Positions 35,548 through 42,889 of a DNA stretch of 64,000 bases are shown piece by piece. Location: assembly GCA_965208065.1 (NCBI GenBank), contig OZ242313.1, positions 1-64,000 of the forward strand. The letters run 5' to 3'. The notes beneath the pieces are model-generated. The model did not search any database and was not told the DNA's origin. It saw only the letters and a program-made list of their open reading frames with translations. Position numbers and translations under genes: made by a program. Numbering within the stretch: the first letter of the stretch is position 1; each line of letters begins with the position of its first letter. This DNA comes from Bin103 sp002238925 (GTDB lineage Bacteria > Spirochaetota > Spirochaetia > SZUA-6 > Bin103).

Positions 35548-36905
35548 ACGAATCCCGAAATGTCCGGCGGCGCCCACCGATACGGCACGCGCAGCACCTG
35601 TCCCGGATGCAACGTGCTGCCTGCGTTCAGATCGTTGGCAAACGCCAGCGACTCGACCGTGGTGTCGTGCTGCCGTGCGATCTTCCACAGGGAATCGCCG
35701 CTCGCCACCTGGTACTGCGCCGCGAACATGCGCAGGTCGCGCGGCGCGGAAATGGTCAGATCGGTGGGATCCATACCCTCGATCAACGGAATGTGCAGCG
35801 CGCTGCCGACGTGCAACCGGCGCGGGTTGACGCCGCGGTTGTACTCGCGGATCAGCGCCTGGCTCACCCGGTACGCCTCGGCCAGCTCGGAGATCGTGTC
35901 CCCGGTGCGGACGGTGTGGCGATGAAACCGGATCAGGTCGGTACCGGAGGCGAGCACGTCGGTAAGCCGCTCGTAAAAATGCGCCGGCACCTTGATATGG
36001 TGCGCGTCCGCGCCGCCCCGCACCGGCGTCAGGCCGTAACGCAACTCGGCGTTGGCGCGTTCCAGCACGCCGCGCGGCACGCCGGCGATCTGGCCCAGTT
36101 GGCGCAGTTCCAGACCGCCGTGCGGCACCGGCACCCGGCGCCATCGGTGCAGCGCGTCCAGCCGCGGCCACTGGTCGGCCGGCAGGTTGCGCAGCGCCAG
36201 CAGCAGCCCGAAATAGCGCGGTACGAACTCGCTGGTTTCGCGCGGCAGCAGGCCACGCCGCTGCAGCTCCCAGTAGTCGTGAGTGCCGCCGTAGCGCACC
36301 GTGCTGCTTACCCGGCCCAGGCCGGCGTTGTATGCCGCCAGCGCCAGCTCCCAGTTCCCGAGCTGCGAGTGGTTCCACTTGAGCACGCGCAGCGCCACGT
36401 CGGTGGCCTTCCAGAAATCGCGCCGTTCATCGACCAGCTCGTCGGTCACCAGGCCGTAGTGGCGCGCCGTGCTGCCCATCAGCTGCCACAGCCCGGCCGC
36501 TCCCGCCGACGAAGTGGCGCTGCTGAAGAATCCCGACTCGATGCCGGGCAGAAACAGCAACTCCGGCGGCATGTCGTGGCGCTCGAGCTCGCCGAGTATG
36601 TAGTGGGCGAAAAAGCTCGCCCGGTCCACCACCCCGAGCAGCCAGCCCCGCGAAGCGGCCGACGAGTACTGGTTTGCATAGTGACGGACGCGCGGATGGT
36701 CGGGAATCTTGAGCGTGGCCGGCACCGCCTGGCGCAACGACTGCGCTCCCGCCGGCTGCGCGGCGGCAAACAGCGCCGCGGCCGCCAGCACGACCGCCGC
36801 GGCAGCGCCGGCGCGCGGCAGCCACCGCCACGAACGCTGCGCTGCGGACCGGGATGCGGACCGGGATGCGAAATGTGCCATGGTCATCGTTTTCATCGTT
36901 GTCAT
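35544..36905 (-). CDS. Membrane-bound lytic murein transglycosylase, MltD-like, two LysM domains
   Basis: 453 residues with an N-terminal signal (about 30-54). The SLT catalytic domain shows E123 in PGIESGFFSSATSS, followed by AGLWQLM and AAYNAGLGRV, the standard family-1 lysozyme-like motifs. Two LysM repeats close the chain (HTVRTGDTISELAEAYRV and YQVASGDSLWKIARQ), for binding glycan. It cleaves peptidoglycan between MurNAc and GlcNAc in the periplasm. Begins with repeated ATG/ACG codons (MTTMKTMTM), with ATGA overlap from the TPR lipoprotein gene. Confidence 0.9.
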   Translation of the reverse strand: MTTMKTMTMAHFASRSASRSAAQRSWRWLPRAGAAAAVVLAAAALFAAAQPAGAQSLRQAVPATLKIPDHPRVRHYANQYSSAASRGWLLGVVDRASFFAHYILGELERHDMPPELLFLPGIESGFFSSATSSAGAAGLWQLMGSTARHYGLVTDELVDERRDFWKATDVALRVLKWNHSQLGNWELALAAYNAGLGRVSSTVRYGGTHDYWELQRRGLLPRETSEFVPRYFGLLLALRNLPADQWPRLDALHRWRRVPVPHGGLELRQLGQIAGVPRGVLERANAELRYGLTPVRGGADAHHIKVPAHFYERLTDVLASGTDLIRFHRHTVRTGDTISELAEAYRVSQALIREYNRGVNPRRLHVGSALHIPLIEGMDPTDLTISAPRDLRMFAAQYQVASGDSLWKIARQHDTTVESLAFANDLNAGSTLHPGQVLRVPYRWAPPDISGFV

Positions 36906-37963
36906 CGTTTTTCACCGAGGAAGATACCGGCCCACTCCCAGCCGCCGTCGACGTCCGGATCGGCCTTGAAGTCGACGCGCCGGAAGTACAGGTACCAGGT
37001 CTTGACCCGGTACGACCATCCGGTGGTCCGGATGAACGCCTCGTCGGCGTTGGAGTCGGCATCGAAGGCGTCGTCGAAGCGCACCTTCGACAGCGAGAAC
37101 GCGGACAGATCGAACACCGGGGACGAAGTCTCGTCGGCCACCTGCTGCTCCCACGACATGGCGAAAAAGCCCGCCTTGGACCGCAGGCGCTGCAGCGCGC
37201 GCCGGTCACGCAGCGCCACCGCCCGCTTGAGCTCGTCCACCAGGACGTCCAGATCATCCATCACCCAGCTCTTGTCGGAAAAGTGAATGTTGACCTTGCC
37301 GAGCACCTCCCGGCGGCCGTTGGGAAAGCCGGGAATCTCCGCGTCGTCATGCTGCAAGTACACTTGGTAGGCGGCCACCGCCTGCTCCCACTCACCGAGC
37401 GCCTCGTAGGCGCGGCCCAGGAAAAAGTGGCTGCGCCCCAGGTCGATGGCGTCGCCGAATCGTCCTATCAAATCCTTGTACAGCCCCACCAGACGCTGCG
37501 GATCCTGCTCCAGCACGATCAGCTCGCCCAGCGCGGTAAGGTGGATCGACCGCCCCCCCACCGCCGCGTCGGTGTAGTTGCGCAGGATGCGCTCGTAGTA
37601 GTGCGCCGCCAGCGGGTTCTGCCCCAGGTCGCGGTACCCCTCCGCGACCGCCATCAGGTAGTACGCGTTGTAGGGATCCGCCGGGTGAGTCTCCACGTAG
37701 GTGGCCAGGAACATGAGTTGACGGCGCGGCGCGCCGGCCGCGCGCAATGTCTTCGAAATCTCCTGAACAATCATGAAACGCTGGTCGGCTCCCCCTCTCT
37801 CCTGCTCAAGCAATGCCAGCAACTCACCAATCTGACGGTCGTAGGACCGATTGCCTGACCGATATTCCAGGTGTTCGCTGCGGCATCCGGTCAGCACGGT
37901 ACCCGCCACTGCCAGCAGCAACACGCCGGCGGCAGCCGCAACACTCCGTAGTGGGAGATCCAA
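36902..37963 (-). CDS. TPR-like lipoprotein
   Basis: 353 residues. Lipobox LTGC (VAGTVLTGCRS). Repeated helical pairs such as NAYYLMAVAEGYRDLGQNPLA and RSHFFLGRAYEALGEWEQAV are TPR units. A C-terminal non-TPR part ends in a WSYRVKTWYLYFRRV region. Probably a scaffold in the periplasm or on a membrane. Second gene of the envelope operon, 24 bases after the beta-barrel gene and overlapping the transglycosylase start. Confidence 0.75.
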   Translation of the reverse strand: MDLPLRSVAAAAGVLLLAVAGTVLTGCRSEHLEYRSGNRSYDRQIGELLALLEQERGGADQRFMIVQEISKTLRAAGAPRRQLMFLATYVETHPADPYNAYYLMAVAEGYRDLGQNPLAAHYYERILRNYTDAAVGGRSIHLTALGELIVLEQDPQRLVGLYKDLIGRFGDAIDLGRSHFFLGRAYEALGEWEQAVAAYQVYLQHDDAEIPGFPNGRREVLGKVNIHFSDKSWVMDDLDVLVDELKRAVALRDRRALQRLRSKAGFFAMSWEQQVADETSSPVFDLSAFSLSKVRFDDAFDADSNADEAFIRTTGWSYRVKTWYLYFRRVDFKADPDVDGGWEWAGIFLGEKR

Positions 37964-37987
37964 GATGCCGGTCAGCCTCCGGCGCGG

Positions 37988-38566
37988 TCAGAACGCGATG
38001 CTGACGTCGATGCCCGCGCGGATCAGGAAGCCGAAACCGTAGTTCGCCAGCGTCCCGTCGCTGTCGTCGTCGTCCAGGCCGGTCAGTTCGTTGAACCGCC
38101 ACGCGTAGCCGAACCTGCCGTACGGCCCGATTACCACCGAATCGCCGAGCACCAGCCGGTACCCCAACTGGGTCATGAACCCGAGCGTGTAGGTGTCCGC
38201 TTCGTCGTCCCCGTCGCTCGCATACACGTAGGCCGGGCGCAGCGCGATGCCGGCGAACAATCCTTCCGGAGCGAGATTCTGCGGATAGTAATTGGCGCCG
38301 ATCTGACCTTCGATCGACCAGAGGTCCCACGCCTCATTGATCGACTCGGCAAACCACAGGCTATACTCGGGATTCTCGTAGCCTCCCCGGACGAAGATGC
38401 TCACGTCGTCGAGCAGCACCTGCTCGAACGACCCCGAGTAAATTCCAAACACCGGCCCGCCGACGTCGATCCCGATCAGGGTGTCCCGATCCTCGAACTG
38501 GGCGAACACGGGGCTGACGACGAACGCCAGCAGCACACCAACGGTGCAGAGACGACTTCGTTGCAT
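37988..38566 (-). CDS. Outer-membrane beta-barrel protein
   Basis: 192 residues from ATG 38566, where a signal peptide starts (MQRSRLCTVGVLLAFVVSPVFAQ); the longer frame to 38848 is antisense shadow of the dehydrogenase. Alternating hydrophobic strands (GLFAGIALRPAYVYA, YTLGFMTQLGYRLVLG, VVIGPYGRFGYAWRF, NYGFGFLIRAGIDVSIAF) and an aromatic C-terminal residue fit an eight-stranded barrel. Function unknown. Confidence 0.7.
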   Translation of the reverse strand: MQRSRLCTVGVLLAFVVSPVFAQFEDRDTLIGIDVGGPVFGIYSGSFEQVLLDDVSIFVRGGYENPEYSLWFAESINEAWDLWSIEGQIGANYYPQNLAPEGLFAGIALRPAYVYASDGDDEADTYTLGFMTQLGYRLVLGDSVVIGPYGRFGYAWRFNELTGLDDDDSDGTLANYGFGFLIRAGIDVSIAF

Positions 38567-38573
38567 GCGGAAA

Positions 38574-38579
38574 ATTATA
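38574..38579 (-). promoter_or_regulatory. Possible -10 element of the envelope operon
   Basis: TGTATAAT on the minus strand eight bases before ATG 38566, an extended -10 match without a good -35. If used, the transcript would be nearly leaderless; no Shine-Dalgarno is visible ahead of this ATG. Confidence 0.3.
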
Positions 38580-38628
38580 CAGCCCCGCGCGCGTCCAGGC
38601 CAGCGAATGCCCGAACGAACCAGAACGA

Positions 38629-39705
38629 TCAGTCCAGGCGCCAGTCCACGCCGTGCTCGGCGGTGGCGCCCCGGAACCACTCGATTACCTCGGGGTGGTA
38701 GGGGATGCCGTCGCGGCGCCGCTCCGCCTCGGTGAGCGCCTCCGGGTAGCCGGAGTAGAGCACCTTGCCGGAGCCGGCCACGGGGGGACACTCCAACAGG
38801 TCGGTCAGGTACTGGTCCAGATCGGCGACAAACTCGTCCGGATCGCAAAAGCAGGCGATGTCATAGGCCAAAAAGTGGTGCGCCGAGCCGGCGCGGCGCC
38901 GCTGACCGGCCCCCGAGGCGCACAACACCGAGGTCAGGATCTCGCCGATCACGCTCAGCGCGTAGCCCTTCTGCGAGCCGCCCTCGCGGGTCGACCCCAG
39001 CGGCAGCAGCATCAGCTTGTCGGGCACCGGCACCTCTTCCATGATCGGGTTGCCGTGCTCGTCGGTGACCCACCCCGGCAGCACGTTTTGCCCCAGGCGC
39101 CGCGCCAACTGCAGCTTGTTGCCGGCCACCACGCTCGGTGCGGCGTCGTAGATGAACGGCGGGTTGCGCTCGGCAGGCGCGGCGAACGCCATCGCGTTGA
39201 GCCCCAGCAGCGGCCTGGTGCCGAAGGTGGGCACCATGGCCACGCCGCCGGCGGTGGTGGCCTGGCCGAGCATGCGGTGCTCCAGCGCCATCTGCGCGTA
39301 ATAAGAACACGGCCCCAGGTGGCGGCAGTTCATTACCGACACGCTGCCCACCCCGTACTCGGCGGCGCGCTCGATCGCCTGCCGCATGCCGAGCGGCGCC
39401 ACCACCATACCGTGCCCGCCGTCGCCGTCGATCACGCAGGCGGCCTTGTGGTCGCGCGCCATGCGCCACTTCGGGGTGGGGTTGTACCCGCCGCCGGCGA
39501 GCTGGCGCAGATACTGGCGCAGCATGTTGCTGACCCCATGCGTGTCGATGCCGCGCAGGTCCGCGTACATCAGCACGTCGGCGGTCTGCCGGGCATCGTC
39601 CGCCGGCATGCCGACCGCCTCCAGCAGCCGCTCGGTAGTCCAGCGCATCGCCGCCTCCGGCACGCGCACCGCGATCTCGTCGGGGACCTGAAAGTTCTTC
39701 AGCAC
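38629..39705 (-). CDS. Ldh_2 family (malate/L-lactate/ureidoglycolate) dehydrogenase
   Basis: 358 residues from GTG 39705, chosen for the perfect AAGGAGGATC spacing. Signature blocks GIDTHGVSNML and DGDGGHGMVV, with TTAGGVAMVPTFGT and the YALSVIGEILTSVL region, place it in the NAD(P)-dependent Ldh_2 family, which is unrelated to classical LDH/MDH. Members oxidise 2-hydroxy acids such as malate, sulfolactate or ureidoglycolate; substrate not assignable. Single gene. Confidence 0.88.
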   Translation of the reverse strand: MLKNFQVPDEIAVRVPEAAMRWTTERLLEAVGMPADDARQTADVLMYADLRGIDTHGVSNMLRQYLRQLAGGGYNPTPKWRMARDHKAACVIDGDGGHGMVVAPLGMRQAIERAAEYGVGSVSVMNCRHLGPCSYYAQMALEHRMLGQATTAGGVAMVPTFGTRPLLGLNAMAFAAPAERNPPFIYDAAPSVVAGNKLQLARRLGQNVLPGWVTDEHGNPIMEEVPVPDKLMLLPLGSTREGGSQKGYALSVIGEILTSVLCASGAGQRRRAGSAHHFLAYDIACFCDPDEFVADLDQYLTDLLECPPVAGSGKVLYSGYPEALTEAERRRDGIPYHPEVIEWFRGATAEHGVDWRLD

Positions 39706-40021
39706 GGTCGATCCTCCTTGTTGCCATCGTAGCACCAATCCCCTGGCGCCACCCCTCACCACTCGCAAGCCGGCGCTGCCGCCCCAGAAGCACAGGCAAC
39801 GTGATCGGATGCACGATAATCATGATGGGGCCGAAAAATTGCATGACGGTAGACATCGCCCGGAATGTCGTTTGCATTTCCCCGCGGTCGTCCGTACGCC
39901 CTTGAGGCCCGTCCATGAACGCTTTATGTGATGTTGGTGAAACACGGCCACAATAGGCGCTGAACGCTGCCGTATATGTATTCCACCATGTGTTCCACTT
40001 GTTCAGAAAAAGGTGTAAAAG
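39706..40021. other. Intergenic region upstream of the M30-like lipoprotein genes
   Basis: AT-richer than the surroundings, ending in AAGGTG before ATG 40022. It presumably holds the promoters of the divergent dehydrogenase and peptidase-like genes. No clear -10/-35 pair or RNA gene was found. Confidence 0.45.
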
Positions 40022-42838
40022 ATGACTGTAATGCAACTGATGGTCGCAAAGAACCTCGCAGCGCTCCTCGCGGCGGCGCTGGCCGCGCTCACCACACTAG
40101 CCCTGATCGGCTGCTCCGCGGCAGCCCCGGTCAACGTGCCGAACTTCGCGGGTACCGTGGACAATCAGGTCTACTTCGCCGGTCAGCCCATCCGGACACT
40201 CCACCTGCCGGCCGCCGCCGGCGGGAGTGGCGCCCTTGCCTACGCTCTCAATCCGGACGTTCCCGGGCTGACGTTCGACCCCGAACAGCGCACCCTGAGC
40301 GGAACCCCGGCCCCGCCCTCCCCGCCGGTCACGTATCAAATGACCTACCAGGTGCGGGACGCCAACCGGCGAACCGACGAGATTCGTTTTACCATCACGA
40401 TCAACCAGGAGAACCTCGTCGGGTCCATCCTGTCCGCGATGACGGCCGAAAGCAGCGTCGGCGTGCTCAGACACGCCGACGTTCCGGCGCCGAGCGGCGG
40501 CCCCGCCGTTACGGTAACGGGCAACCACGTCATCGTGCCCGGCGGAGCGGTTTTCCTCGACGTCCAACCGCAACCCGGCGCCACCGTCGACAAGCTGCTT
40601 GTATCGGTGGGCGGAGCGAGCTTCGGCTACTACGAAATCGACGTGCAGGGCGCCGCCGCGCCACATCGGCTGCTCGGCGAAGTACGGTTCGATCTCGACC
40701 CGGCCATCGAGAGGGGCTGCGTCGCCGTGGCAGCGGTGGACAGCAGCGGCGCGGTCGGACCGCCGGAGTGCCACACGATCGTACGATTACCGGTGGGCGC
40801 CGGAGACGTGGAGGTCAGCCTTTCCTGGGATACCGACGCCGACCTCGACCTGCACGTGGCGGACCCGAACGGCGACGAGGTCTACTACGGGAGCGAGGAA
40901 GTGGCAAGCGGCGGCACCCTCGACGTCGATTCCTCTTGTGGACCCCAAGCGTTCATCAGGAACGAACATATCGGCTGGTCGCAGGGCACTCCTCCGCCCG
41001 GCCTGTACGAGGTCCGCGTCAGCCACTGGGCAAGCTCCTGCGACACCGCCGAAACCAACTACGTCGTGCGCATCTACAACCATGGACACGTCACCACGTT
41101 CACCGGCACCTTCACCGGTCCCGGCGAAAGGAGCAGCCGCGGTACCGGACGAGTCGTTGCCCGGTTTACGGTTGGCGGCGAACCGCCCGCGCAGCGCCCG
41201 GCAACCCTTTCCTCCACCTACCGCGGCAGCGGAGACCAGGTCTTCGTCCTCAACCCGGAGGGCGAGGCACTCGACGATACGCGGTACACGCTCGACCTCG
41301 GCGGTTCGGAGGCGGAAGTGTACGTCATCGCTACGGCCGGCAACTACCACGTCGATCCACAGGTCGAATGGCTCAATCTGCGCGACGCCGCTGCCAAGGG
41401 ACTGGCGGCGGCGCGGGAGCAACCCGAACTCAGGCCGGCAGCCGGCGAGTTGCCGCCGCGGCTGGCGTGGATCAAGCGGTTCAACAACTTCGACGACGGC
41501 GCGCCGGTGTGGGACGGATCGGTCGACCCGGGGCGCAGTCAGTCGGTAGGGGCGCGGCCGGCGGTCGCACAGGGCGACCGGATCCGGTTTTTCGACCTGG
41601 TCGATGAGGACTACGTGTCTGCGACCGTGCGCAAGGTCGTGACCGACGGCGCCACGTCAGCAGCATTCTGGGTGGCGGACCGGGAGTGGGAGGAAACCTG
41701 CCGCAGTCGCGGCGATTGCGTGACCCGGGAGATCCTGGACGCGTTCGCAAGCCGGTTTCTCAGCTCCGGCCCGAGCAACGACATCTTCAACTGGGTCACA
41801 ACCATTTTCGGGGCCCCGTGGGGCCCGCACGACAATCCCCGGTTAATTCCCGCGCAGGCGGCGCGGGAGATCCACGTATTTCTGTTTGACATTCAAAATG
41901 ACGGCTATCCGACCGGATCCCGAATCATCGGCTACTTCAGCCGGCTGCACAATCACCTGTACCAGGCCGATCACCCCGCGTACCAGTATTCGCTTGAACG
42001 GTTGGCGTTCTTCATGGACTCGCCTTTCCTGGCGTTCCCGACCGGTGACACCTGGGAGGTGACTGATCGCGGCCCGACCGTGTCCCTCGGCACGCTGGCT
42101 CACGAGTTCCAGCACATGATCCACTTCTATCAGAAACCGGCCCTGCGCAATGCCATCAGCGAAGCGTGGCTCAACGAGATGGCGTCGGAAGTGGCGGAGG
42201 ACCTCATTGCCGACAAGGCCATGATCGACGGCCCGCGAGCGGTCGCCCACGACGACCCCTCGGCGGGTGAACCGGGCAACTTTCGAGGCCGACTGCCGGA
42301 CTACAACCTCTACAACGATGTTCAGGTTACCAGTTGGCCGCGCACCTACCCGCTGCCCAACTACTCGATCGTCTACGCGTTCGGCGCCTACCTGGCCCGC
42401 AACTACGGCGGCGCCGCGCTGTTCTCGGACGTCGTGCAGAGCGCGCACGCCGGCGTCGGCGCAATTGAGGCGGCACTGCGCAACCAGGGGCACGACGAGT
42501 CGTTCCTGGACCTGCTGGTCAACTGGGCGGCTGCCAACCTGCTGTCGGACAACTCCGATGCGCCGGCGCCATACCGCTACAACACCGGGAACTGGAGGAC
42601 CTCCTCCAGCGGTGGCGAGGAATTCCGGCTGGGGTCGATCAACCTGTACAACTACGTGTATGCGCCGGGCCGGGTAGCTCGGCCGGGACCGTATCTGCAC
42701 CCGCTGCCGGTGTTCAACGACCGCGCGCAGCCGCCGCACTCCAACATGTACACCACGCTCGGACGCAACAGCGGAACCGTCCGCCTGCGGGTCAGCGCGG
42801 AATCCGAGAATCGCATCACGGTGGTGGTCAAGGAGTGA
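40022..42838 (+). CDS. Surface lipoprotein with Ig-like domain, YfaP-like domain and M30-like zinc metallopeptidase domain
   Basis: 938 residues. Lipobox LIGC with lipidated Cys31. Residues about 35-130 form a putative Ig (He_PIG) module (…PGLTFDPEQRTLSGTP). Around 255-370 is a DUF2135/YfaP-like beta-sandwich (SWDTDADLDLHVADPNGDEVYYG). The C-terminal 350 residues resemble M30 (hyicolysin-type) peptidases, with H694-E-x-x-H698 (AHEFQHMIHF) and the downstream WLNEMASEVAE supplying the third ligand. The zinc site looks complete. Probably anchored on the outer membrane; substrate unknown. Tandem paralogue follows after 51 bases. Confidence 0.75.
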   Translation: MTVMQLMVAKNLAALLAAALAALTTLALIGCSAAAPVNVPNFAGTVDNQVYFAGQPIRTLHLPAAAGGSGALAYALNPDVPGLTFDPEQRTLSGTPAPPSPPVTYQMTYQVRDANRRTDEIRFTITINQENLVGSILSAMTAESSVGVLRHADVPAPSGGPAVTVTGNHVIVPGGAVFLDVQPQPGATVDKLLVSVGGASFGYYEIDVQGAAAPHRLLGEVRFDLDPAIERGCVAVAAVDSSGAVGPPECHTIVRLPVGAGDVEVSLSWDTDADLDLHVADPNGDEVYYGSEEVASGGTLDVDSSCGPQAFIRNEHIGWSQGTPPPGLYEVRVSHWASSCDTAETNYVVRIYNHGHVTTFTGTFTGPGERSSRGTGRVVARFTVGGEPPAQRPATLSSTYRGSGDQVFVLNPEGEALDDTRYTLDLGGSEAEVYVIATAGNYHVDPQVEWLNLRDAAAKGLAAAREQPELRPAAGELPPRLAWIKRFNNFDDGAPVWDGSVDPGRSQSVGARPAVAQGDRIRFFDLVDEDYVSATVRKVVTDGATSAAFWVADREWEETCRSRGDCVTREILDAFASRFLSSGPSNDIFNWVTTIFGAPWGPHDNPRLIPAQAAREIHVFLFDIQNDGYPTGSRIIGYFSRLHNHLYQADHPAYQYSLERLAFFMDSPFLAFPTGDTWEVTDRGPTVSLGTLAHEFQHMIHFYQKPALRNAISEAWLNEMASEVAEDLIADKAMIDGPRAVAHDDPSAGEPGNFRGRLPDYNLYNDVQVTSWPRTYPLPNYSIVYAFGAYLARNYGGAALFSDVVQSAHAGVGAIEAALRNQGHDESFLDLLVNWAAANLLSDNSDAPAPYRYNTGNWRTSSSGGEEFRLGSINLYNYVYAPGRVARPGPYLHPLPVFNDRAQPPHSNMYTTLGRNSGTVRLRVSAESENRITVVVKE

Positions 42839-42889
42839 CGGACGTCCGGATTCACTACGTCGCCGACCGTGTGTTACAACCCTGAACAG

